Part shown: positions 34,607 to 48,942 of the stretch, piece by piece
Layout of the letters: the number at the start of each line of letters is the position of its first letter
Numbering within the stretch: position 1 is the first letter of the stretch
Source of the DNA: Oscarella lobularis
Lineage: Eukaryota > Porifera > Homoscleromorpha > Homosclerophorida > Oscarellidae
NCBI RefSeq assembly: GCF_947507565.1
Contig: NC_089175.1
Coordinates: 2,779,733-2,843,732 of the forward strand
Reading direction: 5' to 3'
Length of the DNA: 64,000 nt
Notes under the pieces: model-generated
The model's database searches: none
What the model was told of the DNA's origin: nothing
Seen by the model: only the letters and a program-made list of their open reading frames with translations
Translations under genes and position numbers: made by a program

Positions 34607-34925
34607 TGGTCAAATGGCCGGCGATGTCTGAAGGCAGATGCCTACGCTCTTTAGGTACATTTTATGAATAAACTAACACTGATTAGCAACGAACTCTACC
34701 TTCCTTTAAACTGGGCTGTGCAGCAAGCGAAGTCACCCGCCAAAGGAGACGTATCAAGTCGTAATCAAGACGTTTTTCTCGACCTTATGCTAGACAGGTT
34801 CCCCATCAGCTCAGCAGATCAGCAGCTTTTCACTGAAAGTACGTTAGCGCTCTCCAACAGGAACAGCTTCCAATTTCAGTTTTATAGATTCCGTATCTTG
34901 CTCCTGAAATAGCCAGGTATGTATA
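34607..34925 (+). pseudogene. M28 aminopeptidase 3' fossil (second)
   Basis: GGTCAAATGGCCGGCGATG followed by GCAGATGCCTACGCTCTTTAGGTAC mirrors the M28 exon end (CAAATGGCTGATGC, GCCTACACTCTTCAGGTAC) with a point change turning the CAG into TAG. It is followed by the same spacer as at 26.8-27.0 kb (GACAGGTTCCCCA, CAATTTCAGTTTTATAGATTCCG). Confidence 0.75.
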
Positions 34926-35217
34926 TTAAAACAGCTTTTGGGGGCTGTCTAAACCGCGTTGTCTGATGCCCTTACATGACCACTCGCGCTTCTAGTAGAT
35001 GATACATACAACACATACCTACATACATACACATACAAAACGCAGTGTAGTGACGCGAATCAAACTGCACGTGTCTTTGAATGCTATTCACGGTGCCGTC
35101 TTCTTCCAAGCGTCAAGTTCTTTTTTGCTTGGAAGAATTTCACAAAGGCCAAGTTTTAGCACTACCTTGACCCCCATCGTCGCGATAGCCTCGTCAATTG
35201 CCGTCTTTGATTTGAGG

Positions 35218-36107
35218 CTAAATCAAACCCATTTTCATTTGATTGTCGACGTGTGAAACTGAAAAAACGCTGTACCATGTATCTAAGGAGCCGAGGCAGT
35301 CCTCCTTCGTTCTGTAACCCTGCAGTCGATTATCGCTTGTGCACGTCGGATAAGTACAAACGTGGCGATACATCTCGTTCATGCACTTTTCAAGATCCTT
35401 GTAAGGATAAAATGCACGAATTGCTGGCTCTGCTAGTGTCACGGCTGTGTATCGCAGCTCTGCGCTAGCAGCCAGATATTCTGGAGTAGTCGATCCTCGA
35501 GGATTTTTAGCGCAACGCGGTAGATTGACTTCTCTGCATTGCTTTAGAGGATACGGTGGTCTTTTGGCCGGTAGCAGTTTTTCCGTTATTGTTAGAGCCA
35601 GATTTATGGCAAGGTCGTCAGTGTTGCTGCTCACGGGCATGCAGCTAAGCGCTTTCTTATTTATCTATACATCGAGGAATTCAGGAGAAAACAGCGTATA
35701 TATCATTTTCTGTATAGGTGTAGTACCTCTAGGTATTGCTCTTGACTTATAATACCCGTTAGCGCTACTGTCCCATTTTTAAAACAAACTGGTTGAACCA
35801 TGTCGGTGCAGAACAGGTTGAACAGGTAGTGCTTGCACTCTTTTGACACGGGCAGCACAGGCATCTCTTTCTCCAATACAAAAAATATCTTTTTCATTAT
35901 GAGATGAAATTTCGCCATAAACGCTGGAGTTGTAGTGTCGTTGCTTAGACCGTATTTGGTGTAGCACGACGTCATCGGCGATTTGACGCACTTGTCAATA
36001 GGACCCAAGTCGTAAGCAACGTCACTGAATGGCTTATACTTGAGTTCAGCCGCCGCCGCCGCAATAGCGACGAAGTAGAGAACCGTACGACAAGACCAGT
36101 GAATCAT
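35218..36107 (-). CDS. Secreted protein with two Frizzled-CRD-like Cys domains (array copy 3)
   Basis: Exons 36107-35727 and 35664-35218, 275 aa. The signal peptide is SCRTVLYFVAIAAAAAE. Module 1: CVKSPMTSC, SNDTTTPAFMA, CKHYLFNLFC, VQPVC. Module 2: CREVNLPRC, STTPEYLAA, RHVCTYPTC, KEDCLG. The C-terminal tail (SVFSVSHVDNQMKMGLI) is longer than in copy 1. All splice sites and the frame are intact. It is divergent to receptor copy 3 across 423 bp. Across the three copies the Cys frameworks are constant, and the variable stretches are the segment before CKHY/CKPF, the inter-module linker and the last ~20 residues. Confidence 0.72.
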
Positions 36108-36530
36108 CGTTGACTTGGTTGATTTGCACACGAATGTTGCCGCGATTCTTCGCGACGCACATTATGTGCATCAGCTAATGTGCACGAAATTTTTACACGC
36201 TACGGGTTATTAGCTCGGCGGCGGTGTAATTGGATGTGCTGCACCGGATGCGGTTTAATTAAGCGCTGCAACTTCACAAGTAGTTTTCAATTTCGATCAA
36301 AGAGACGTGCATGCGCTAGTGCGCGGAATTTTTACATCCTACGCGCTATTGGCTCACATGGAGGTGTTGTGCTAAGTTGATAGCATTTAGTGAATTTCTG
36401 AGCCTTTCTTACAGTCTTCACTTTTGAGCAGTTTTTCACTTTCTCTTTCGCGCTCAGCCGCTCTGGCCTTTATATAAAGCCAGATACCAGGTCTCCTCGA
36501 TCGTTTTCGGTATTCAACACCATACCAATT
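36108..36530. promoter_or_regulatory. Bidirectional promoter of CRD/receptor pair 3
   Basis: TATATAAA at 36471-36478 (52 bp before the ATG), the CTTTCTCTTTCGCGCTCAGC box, ATCAAAG at 36296-36302 (context TTTCGATCAAAG), and two direct copies of the GCACGAAATTTTTACACG / GCGCGGAATTTTTACATC element near 36182 and 36323. The layout matches promoters 1 and 2. Confidence 0.68.
36471..36478 (+). promoter_or_regulatory. TATA box of receptor copy 3
   Basis: TATATAAA within CTTTATATAAAGCCAGATACCA, the same context as copy 2. Confidence 0.7.
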
Positions 36531-39500
36531 ATGCACAAGGGTTTGCCTAGAGTATTCATCGTTTTTCTTTGCTTAGAAATGTCACGGGTCAGCGGTGTAG
36601 TCTCAATGAGCGACGGCGCTTACAACAATTGGAAGCAAATAAAATTCAAAATGAAATCGTCTCCCGTATTAGTATTTCCATTAACATCATTTCTCAACGT
36701 TCATATTCCAAGCGGCACTCAAAAGGACGTTGTTCGTCAACTTCTGGTAGTCATAGAAACCCGAAAAAGAAACCCAAACCCAAAAGAAAAGCAAACGTTC
36801 TTTTTTGATTTCACTGCTAAATCTTGGCTCGATATAGACGTGGAGGGCGAGCAACCATTATTTGAAGCGAAACCAACTGCCACTGCTTTTCCCAACGTAA
36901 AGGGCAGTCCGATTATATTTTTCGGAGGAAATGCACACCCCCAGAACGCCACGTGGCGTCTCGAAACAAACCAGGTATCAGGTGTCACGGTTATTCAGTG
37001 GAAACGGGGCGCTCCTGGTCCCTACCCGAGTAGAACTGGCCACGTAGCCGCAGCAATTGGTAAAAAAGTAATAGTCTATGGCGGAGTGGTGAAGAACTAT
37101 CCAAGCCATTTGGGCCCATTAATTCTATCAGATATGGCATCTTATGACATTGATGAAGACGAGTGGTCCGACATTCCCCAAATGAATGACGGACCCTTAG
37201 AACGGTGGTCACAAAGCTACGTTAGCGTATTTGACCGTTACTTGCTTGTAGCAGGGGGATGGCTTTTCAGTCGCCAAGTTCCACCGAGTGGATTTGCTTA
37301 TGACGTTAAGACCAATATGTGGCACCAATTACCAGATATTTTGTTTAAAGACCAATTTTCAATCGTCGTGAGCACGGGTGTTTTTCGCCGGGGCCGGAAT
37401 GAACAAGACGCTTACGACTGGGTTTTGTTAACAACGGAACAATTGGATTTGACGAATCTGACCTCTCGCGGTAACGTAGCCAGCGAAGAGGCATCGATTG
37501 CTTCTTCAGTTTTAGTATACCGATTTTTCTCAAATAACGTTACTTACGGTCAGTGGTTGACAATAGGAGTGTCAACTACTGTTTATCCTGGCATGCCCTG
37601 GAAAGCGTATGGAGCACTTCCACATGTTAGCCTCAAGGATGATACAGTTGCTATTATTTATGGCCGAACCACGAGCCTTTCTACATACGAAAACGGCATG
37701 TGGTTCTATCTATCGCAAAAGCAGAACTATAATTGGGGAGTACTGCTAAGTAGCCAGGAGTCCGGACCGCTCGCGGGTTTTACGTTTACGGTTACTAAAG
37801 ACAGAAAGAAGTTATATGTTTATGGAGGCTTTTACTATACAACAGACGCAAGTAGAGTTGGAAATGTCGACGGAACGGCATGGAGCTTAGCTGTCGACTT
37901 CTCAATAGATCCTGGAATTTACAAGTGGGAAAGGTACCTTCCTGCAAGATCCGTGTGCTCCAGATTAAGAATTGCAGATGCTATACGTTCATCTGCTAAT
38001 TTTCTTTTTACCGAAAGAACAAAATTGTTGTCGTCAACTCTCCGAGAACATAGTTCCGTTGCAGTTCAAATTGGCAAAGAAGTGATAAAAAATTGTCTAC
38101 TTATCTTTGGAGGAGTCTTCTTTTATATATCAACTGACAAGTTGGCCTTGGTCTGTCCAGAGTTGTTTCTCTTTAGAATTTTTCATCGCCCGGAGAAGAG
38201 GAATCGCAGATGGAATAGTTGGCCAAGTGACAGAGCGTTTCATTCGGCAGTAATCGAAGGATCGACAATGTTTATATTTGGCGGTGTACGTTTTCGAACG
38301 TACAGGTCTGTTGACAAGAAGGCGTTCCTAGCTGAAGATTTGTGGAGCCTAACGTGGAATCAATTCAACATATCTGCAAATCCCATTTGGACGAGGTACA
38401 TTGCAAGCGAATGTCCTTCGACTCGGTTTGGTCACACGGCCGTCGTAGCGTTTGACGTACGAACAAGACAAAAGCAGATGCTAATATTCGGAGGAACTGA
38501 CTTTGATTCTACGTTTCGCGATTTATGGCAGTTCACTCTGCCTTCTGGTCCTTGGAGTCAAATTCCTTACACCACCGACTCTCGTAGCAGACCGAATCTA
38601 GGCTTGCGTCATCACACTGCCGTCATGAGCGGCCGACAAATGTTGGTCTACGGAGGATGCCGAGAGCACCACAAAAAAATCCTAGAAAAAAATAAAGCCG
38701 ATCCTGTCGATCTTTGTTCTAAAAATCTCATATCAAATGTTTTACTTGCGTTTGACATGTACGAAAGACATTGGAGAGCATTGCAGCCGTCAAAAGACAT
38801 GCCAGCGCGATATTTCCACGGAATGGTTTTGTTTGAGAGCAAGTTACTCGTGTACGGTGGAATAGGATCGGACGGTGCTGTCGTGGACACAATGTTGACA
38901 CTTCAGCCGGGCTGCAATCCGGGCGAGGAGGGCGACTTTTTTACCGACGGTTGTCGTCCGTGCGACGTCGGTTATTACAGCGACAATAGCGGACCTGCGT
39001 GCGATAAGTGCAGTTTGTTTTTCAGCACAAAGTCGCACGGCTCGTCGAGCTCGACTAACTGCTCGGAGTGCAGCGAAATATGCGACTTTGGGGGAACGTG
39101 TGTAGCTTCGAGACCGAACATTGAATACGAATGTCATTGTCGATTTCCGTTCTCGGGTAATACGTGCAAGAGTTTTTGGCCACTGCTCGTGTTTACGGCG
39201 TCCGTTCTCGTTTCAATTGCCGTGATCTTTCTGATCTACAAAATTGTTCAGTACGTGAAGAGGGCACGACGCGACGCTCAGAATCTACAGGAGCGCGAAA
39301 ACGAAATCGACGATCTTCTAGAAGGATGGCGAATTGAAGGTGACGAAATCAAGTTCGTGAACAAAATTGGCGAGGGCGGATTTGGCGAAGTTTGGCTGGC
39401 CGAGTATCGCGAGATGCAAGTAGCCATCAAAATTCTCAATGAAAACGAGCGACTATTTGTGAACAATTCAAACGAACAATTTCAGCAAGAAATCGACTTC

Positions 39501-40304
39501 ATGAGACATCTTCGTCATCCAAATATTGTACTATTTCTCGGAGCAGGATCGTTCCAAACTGATGGTAATTTATTTCTCGTCACGGAATTCGTTTCACGAG
39601 GATCTCTTCACGGCGTCCTAATGGATAGGTCGACGTCTCTCAACGTCGATCAGAATATTGGATTTTGCTTGGATTCAGCGAATGGAATGCGTTTTCTTCA
39701 CGAGCTGAATCCACCTCGAATTCACAGAGACTTGAAGGCGGCGAATTTGTTGGTAAGCCAAAACTGGGTAGTAAAAGTGAGCGATTTCGGCACGGCAAGA
39801 CGTCTTTTGAAGTCATCAAAAGATGAAATACAGACAGAAATTTCGGCGGGAGACCAGTTTCCGGTATCCGATTCAGATGACGAGACCCAGCCGTTGCTCC
39901 GTGCCCGATACAAAAATATGTCTTGGCGACACGGAACTAGTCTGTGGAAAGCACCTGAGCTACTTCTGCATCAAGCCTATGGAGCATCTGTCGACATCTA
40001 TAGGTACGGTACGGTATAAGAACTTATATGTTGATAACATCGTGATTCTATATACAGTTTTGGAATTGTGATGTGGGAGATCTTCTCTCGACGAAAACCG
40101 TACGACGACCGGCACCTGCCTCAGCATCTATGCACCTTAGTGGAGCTCATTTGCGAAAAGGGCATGCGACCTACGGTGACGTCAGAGTGGCCACGAGGAA
40201 TTATAGAACTAATGAAAACGTGTTGGCAACGCGAACCGAACCTAAGACCGACGTTTAGAATGATTTTCAAGCGCTTGGAGACATTGCAAAATTCCCTATA
40301 CTAG
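36531..40304 (+). CDS. Kelch-repeat/EGF receptor kinase, TKL type (array copy 3)
   Basis: Exons 36531-40003 and 40058-40304, 1239 aa. The signal peptide (LPRVFIVFLCLEMSRVSG) is followed by Kelch blades, the Cys-rich/EGF module, TM helix and an intact kinase (GEGGFGEVW, AIKIL, HRDLKAAN, DFGTARR, APELL). It shares VAIKILNENERLFVNNSNE with the truncated 27.2-kb copy, against VAVK...VDNSNE in copies 1 and 2, so sequence exchange among copies is likely. Ectodomain loops differ from copies 1 and 2 (for example the NPNPKEKQ insertion and SLTTEQLD-like region), while the EGF-TM-kinase half is close to the others. Confidence 0.9.
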
Positions 40305-40640
40305 TTAATTAATCGTTTTGACGTAACACGTATGTGCGCCGGCGCGTCCGGAGTGACAAACACGACAAATGAAGATCGTACAGACTGGTACAGAATTGGG
40401 CAGCAATCGATTTGGTCAACTGTGCACGGGCTGCGTGACATTCCTCGTGCCTTCTACGTAACTCAGAAAACGCAACATATTTATATTGTAGACTGCGTAG
40501 ATGAGGGATACTACCCGCAGAATTGGGCGTGCAGAGCATCTCGAGAGTCTGACTGCGTTCTGAAAGCCCAAAGTCTGCAGATGATCATTCTCGGTGCTCA
40601 GCCGTGTCCCAAAACTCGCTTCTAGATTTCGGTACGAGGG
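40305..40640 (+). pseudogene. V-ATPase subunit A 5' fossil (fourth, most decayed)
   Basis: Carries TTAATTAATCG, TTGACGTAACACG and the AATGAAGATCGTACAGA leader of the other fossils, then GTGACATTCCTCGTGCCTTCTACGTA, which is part of the intact V-ATPase A leader (43,643-43,668), out of order. After about 40470 the sequence is not recognisable (it contains a short unidentified open frame). Confidence 0.6.
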
Positions 40641-40712
40641 AGGTTGCACGGATTGCACGTGCGACAGGTCCCGCCCAGTCCCGCCGGCGGCTCACCTGAT
40701 CTCAGTGCACGC

Positions 40713-43349
40713 ATGCGTTTTTTTAGTTTCGTAACTTTCATGGCGGGATCGCAGCCAGAGCCGAGGTGCGATCTCGAATGCGTTGTCCTAGGCGATACAG
40801 CTTGTCTATGGGGCGGTATATCTTTGGACGGCAAGAAATTCTTCCCGAGGGACCTGATTCACCTACACAGCATCTCATCTGGCACTTGGGAGCAACGGTG
40901 GGCGTCCGGAGACGTCCCCCCTCCGTGCTACCGCGCTCGATGCGAAGTAATCCGCGATACGGTATTCACGTACGGCGGAAAACGGGAAGACGGGAGTCGT
41001 TCGATGGATATGTATCGTCTCGACACGACTAACCTAAGCTGGAGTGAACAGCCGATTGATACAACTTCTGAAATACCTCATGGTCGATCTAGCTGCTGTT
41101 TCGTGGCTCTGAATTTGGAAAATCTGCTCCTTTTCGGCGGGTACGGTCCTAATCCGGGAGCCGAAATACAGGCGGGGGCCTCTTGGATTCAGGAACCCCA
41201 ATACGATTTTGGATTCAACAATGAATTATATGTATTCAACCTTCGCAGTAAATTTAGCTTTGTAGCAGATATGATGTCTATATCAGTGTTGATAAAATAT
41301 ATAGGTTCCAGGTGGGAAAGTGTTGATATGGCCGGCACCCGTCCTGAACCGCGCTGTGCTGCTGCAATGGCTTTAATTGATGATGGCCGAGCTCTCTTGC
41401 ATGGCGGTCATGGTTGTCATACGTTTAGTGATCTTTTTATTGTTGACATAGGAAAAAAAGTGATTAATTAATCAATTAATTAATTAAGAGTTTATATTGA
41501 ATGTACACAGGCCGAACTTGACTATTTTTTTGTAGGAGTGGATTTCTCTTTCTGTTGGTTTGCAGCCACCCCATAGAGGTTGGCACACTCTATCAAGATT
41601 TTCTATTGGAGGAGAGCTGTTTTTTCTACTTTTTGGCGGGAAGACTTCCTCTGATGATTTTGACCGGTTGCCTTATTACTACAATTTTTCTGAGTCTCAG
41701 TGGACTGTTGCTCACTTTAAGGCAAGTCAAGTATCATAGTGATACAATTGCATCTAATTATGCTGGGTTGTAACCAGAATAAAACGGGCGGACCTATTGA
41801 TTGTTCAATTGCTCATCACTCTGCTACATGCGTCTGCGTGAAGGATCAGCTTAGTGTTGTCCTCGTCGGCGGGATGCTGCCAAATGGTGGAACTGGAAAT
41901 TATATTTTTTACCATTTGAAACAAAGTAAGTGTGATTTTTGCTGTTTGCAACCACCTCTTTTAATTAATTAATTAATTCCGCTTACATGGTCTCACTGCT
42001 AACGTGATCGTATTACATGTACACTCGTCCGAATAAAGTATTTGATTTTGATAGACGTTCGAGCCTTGCCTGCATTGAGTGACAAAGATTTGCGCATTGC
42101 TGAGCTTGAACGTGACTGCGAAGATGCTGTCTCGTTGATGGAAGCATCTGATGTTCAGTGGCAAAGTGCGTGGGATGGAGCGGTGGCGCAATTACATGAA
42201 AATACTAAGCTACAGTACGAAGCGGCACTATCAGAAGAAATGAAACGATTTCAGGAGGTAAAGAGATCACGCGTTTTCTAGGCCCGACCTTATCATGTCA
42301 CAATTTAGAAACACAGAAGGGATATTGAAGCGCTTGCAAAAAATCAAAACACTGTATCTCTTTTGGATGAAATAAGTCATCTTGAGCAGAAACTTTCTAA
42401 CGCTTTGTCGTCACTAGACGAAGTGAATAAGGAGCATAGCAAATGTGTTGAACCACTTTGCCTTAATCCAGAACTTGCGCAGGTCAACGAACATGAGATG
42501 TTGGGCTCAGGCTCCTTTGGAGGTACGTTTTCTTATGGCGTTGCACAAGTATTTAATATTAATAATTTAAATTCTGTATTAGACGTTTACACCGGATCAT
42601 TCCTTGGACTACCTGTAGCTATAAAAGCGATGAAAAGTGGCTGTAGTGTTGAAGATTTCAAGCAAGAAATTTTGACGCTCCATCGTCTGCGTCATCCTAA
42701 CATTGTCACCACCTATGGCCTACTGATGGTCTCTAACCGTCAGACCATTGTGTCGGAGCGTCTAGAAGGTTCACTTGCCGAGTTATTGGATGTATCGCGC
42801 CAGCAGTCACAGCCTCTCAATGAGAATGAACAAATTGGTATTGCACTGGATATTGTCCGTGCAGTTGCTTATTTGCACACTCTTCAGTCTAAGCCCTACA
42901 TTCACGGTGACATTCGCCCTACAAACGTTTTACTCACTAGTGCCATGGAAGCCAAGTTGGGTGATCTTGGAGCGGCTCATCGGCTTGGGTCGATCTCTGG
43001 TGGACCTCTTAGTTTACCGTACTTGGCTCCAGAGCGTAAAGCTCCTAATCGTATTTCAAGTTCCTTACCTAGCGACATCTACAGTTTGGGAGTCACCTTG
43101 ATTGAAATTTTTCTTTGTGAAAATCCTAGTGTTGCCAGGAGGCAGACTCAACTTTTGACGCTAAGCTCTCGAAAAGATGTGTTTAACATCTGTTCCAGAA
43201 TGATCAAAGATGACATTTCTAATCGTCCCGGCGCGATTTATTGCTTCAATCAATTTTGTCGACTACCTCAGAGCAAAGATGCTCAGAGCAACCCTCGACG
43301 CAAGGTACAAGGGTATTTTGGACCTAAAGGCCACAAACTGACATTTTAA
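40713..43349 (+). CDS. Cytosolic Kelch-repeat / coiled-coil / protein kinase
   Basis: Multi-exon gene. Candidate starts are ATG 40713 and in-frame ATG 40740 (MAGSQPEPRC), the latter fitting Kelch proteins better. There is no signal peptide or TM helix. Kelch blades include TVFTYGGKREDGSR, LLLFGGYGPNPG, ALLHGGHG, FFLLFGGKTSSDD and VVLVGGMLPNG. A coiled coil follows (DKDLRIAELERDCEDAV; LDEISHLEQKLSNALSSLDE). The C-terminal kinase has GSGSFGG, AIKAM, RLRHPNIV, then HGDIRPTNVLL where HRDLKxxN is expected (HRD to HGD, Lys to Arg), DLGAAH where DFG is expected, and APER. Catalytic Asp, Asn and the metal Asp are kept, so activity is possible but unusual. It combines the same two modules as the array receptors in a soluble form. 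One short intron (41248-41304) is a multiple of three. Confidence 0.8.
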
Positions 43350-43479
43350 CTGGACACATTTTCTTATTAGTTGTTTTCTGTTTTTATATTGGTATGTACA
43401 AGCAGTTTCATAGGAGCAGACTGTGTGCTCCTTGAGTTCAGTCGGCAGTCCTGAAATACCCTAAAGAAATTTATGACAA

Positions 43480-43600
43480 AATTAATTAAGTTTGCTATGA
43501 GAATGTGTTGACAAATCCTAAGTCTTGAACGATTTTCAAACGCTTCGAGATATTGCAAGATTCCCTCCTCCCTATACTAGTTAATTAATCGTCTTGACGT
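43480..43600 (+). pseudogene. Receptor-kinase tail fossil next to V-ATPase A
   Basis: CTATGAGAATGTGTTG, GATTTTCAAACGCTTCGAGATATTGCA and TACTAGTTAATTAATCGTCTTGACGTAACGC match the end and 3' flank of the receptor last exon, with deletions. This places receptor 3' sequence directly before the intact V-ATPase A gene, the ancestral order required by the tandem-duplication model. Confidence 0.75.
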
Positions 43601-43694
43601 AACGCAACGCAAGCGTGCGCGTCCGGAGTGACTAAACACCACGTGACGTTCCTCGTGCCTTCTACGTACGTACGTGAGGAAGATCGTGCAAAAA

Positions 43695-46688
<2,994 letters not shown>

Positions 46689-47039
46689 TTTTCGGTCGGT
46701 GAGAACGAGCGCACATGTGTGCATTCTGTATTTTTTCTTAGCCTTAGCCGGTGTGTTTCCCTCCCCCCCGCTTCAATAACACGACGCGCGCGTTACGCGC
46801 ACATGTTTATATAGCCCTGGCTCGCTACACGAAAATTGGCGTCGTCCAAATCACTTTTGACCGACTAACAAAGTTTGGCGCGGCAGTCGCGAGCACCGCG
46901 TGCCACCGCGGGCGCCACCGCGTAGGAAAACTGTTTACGGGTAACCCTAAACATACGGGCGTCTCCTCGCTTCACCTCGCAACACTCACCGTTGCCAAGC
47001 ACTCCTTGTCGGACGCCGTTCTGATTTTTCCTGCTCTCA

Positions 47040-48570
47040 ATGAAGAAATGTATATGCGAAATATGCACATGCGGGTGAGAAGAAACTCGCGACTCCAAAA
47101 GAGACTCCTATCGCGTCGTTTTCGCTCTCTTTCAGCCGGCATCGCTGCCCGCATCGTCCCGTCTCGTCGATTCGCAAAGCGGCGTCTCTAGGCGCCTGTG
47201 CGATATCCGAATATCGGCAGACGTTCACGAAATTCGTCTCAAAGCCGCGCGAATCGTTCAAACCCGCCTACAAGCCGATCGAGAGGACGGGAAAGCTTGA
47301 CACGCACACGACCCATCGCAACGACTACGTCGCTCACCCGCTTCAACCCAAAACGATCGTCGGACCGTCAGTCGCTTACGAAAAGCCAACAAAAACCATG
47401 GAAACAACGACGGAATACGCACGCGAGTACGAAGAAAAACCTCTTCGAGTTCCGGAATCGTCGCCTAAGAAACCCGAGCTCCACGTGACCAAACCGGACG
47501 TGGCGCCGTTCGACGCGACGACAACGCAACGAGTCGACTTTCGAGCGTGGACGAACGCGACGCCGGCGCAAAGCTACAAGACGACGCGCGTCTACGCGCC
47601 GCCGAGAGAGAAATTCAACGCAACGTCGACATTTCAGGCCGATTTTCTCGTGAACGGCGGCGTCGTTCCGCGCGAGTCGTATCGTCCAAATCGAGTCGCA
47701 TTCAAATCCGACGCGCCGTTCGACGCGACGACGACGAATCAGGTCGATTATCGACCATTTTCTACTGGTACCCCCGTTCGACCGCGACCCAAGTCGCATA
47801 TGATTGTCGCGCGACAAAAGTTCGATTCGACGACGACGAATCGCGTTGATTACGTCGCGCATACGGGCATCGAACGGCCGAAATGTGTCAAACCTGTCAT
47901 GGAAATGACGACGTCGCAAACGCGCGCGCCGTTCGACGGGCAGACGATTCATAGTGTGAGCTACGTGCCGTGGAAAGCGTCGACGCAGCCGGGATACGGA
48001 CCCAAGTTCGACTACGTCCCGCCAAAACAGAAATTTGATCACATGACGACGACGCAGGTTGAGTATGTGGCTCACGAGTTCGCGAAGCGGAGCCCTAAGG
48101 TGATAGAGCGCGCTAGCGACGGGCCGAGCGCGCCGTTTATGGGAACGACGACCCATAGGAGCGACTTTCTCGCGTGGCAGGCAAAGCCACGCGAACGCAT
48201 GCGTCAGGATTTCGTTTATAAACCGCCTGACGTTCCCTTTGCCGCCCAGTCGACTTTCCAGGCTCACTTCCAAGGGAAAGCCGTCGAACAGCCGACTATT
48301 TCCGCGAAACCCGTCGCCACGCGCGCTAGTTACGATGGGGCTCCCTTCGAGGGAACGACGATGTATCGGGACGCGTTCACGAAGAAGGATGTCGGCCCGT
48401 GTCCCGCCGCGTCTTTACGGGAAAGGTACACGCCTCCCGTGCACGATCCGTTTGTCTATTCGCACCAGGCGGCGAATGGACACAAGTTCTTTATGCCTCT
48501 CAATGCGTACGAGAAAACCCAGCAGCGTCTGAGCAAAAGCATGCCAGAAATGGGGAGTGTTTGTGTGTGA
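47040..48570 (+). CDS. SAXO-like axonemal microtubule stabiliser
   Basis: Two exons (47040-47074 and 47136-48570) give 489 aa. The N-terminus MKKCICEICTCGRHRCPH is the characteristic SAXO/FAM154 Cys motif and is recovered only by splicing the 61-nt intron, which fixes the start. The rest is a series of Mn-type repeats of about 30 residues with APFDATTTQRVDFRAW, PFDATTTNQVDYRPF, KFDSTTTNRVDYVAH, PFDGQTIHSVSYVPW, KFDHMTTTQVEYVAH, PFMGTTTHRSDFLAW and PFAAQSTFQAHF cores, spaced by PP/KP linkers. These repeats bind along microtubules in cilia, flagella and centrioles. A 3' fragment is duplicated at 51.2 kb. Confidence 0.92.
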
Positions 48571-48942
48571 ATAGAAGATATTACATACGTGAATAGAGAG
48601 TGCTTCAATACTAGTAGTAACTAACTATAGAGTTTGATGTATGGTAGATCTAATAAGGTAGATAATTTGCTAATTGTTCTCTCTCAAAGTGACGTCGATT
48701 TTAGCAGAGAAATGGGGTTCTGGTTTATTTAGGGGGATCAGGGTCATTTTTTAGTGGTTTACTTCTGTTCAGGTACTTATTGCACGCAATACAGCTTATT
48801 GTAATCCGAAGTTAAGGCCTCCCCTGTCATCTTAGCTACGGTACCGTTTTACCTTTCTCAATTTGGTTGCCTATTTGCTGAGTGACAATATGAGCCTTTG
48901 GGTCCCCCAACGCCTCTTCTAACGCACGTCATTGGTTGAGAC

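Noticed and set aside
12417-36530. Repeated spacers considered as a CRISPR-like or satellite array
   Set aside because: The repeats are kilobase-scale gene units with promoters, not short direct repeats with unique spacers.
47368-48273. 301-aa minus-strand ORF opposite SAXO
   Set aside because: Arg-rich shadow of the SAXO Mn repeats; the plus frame has the clear family match.
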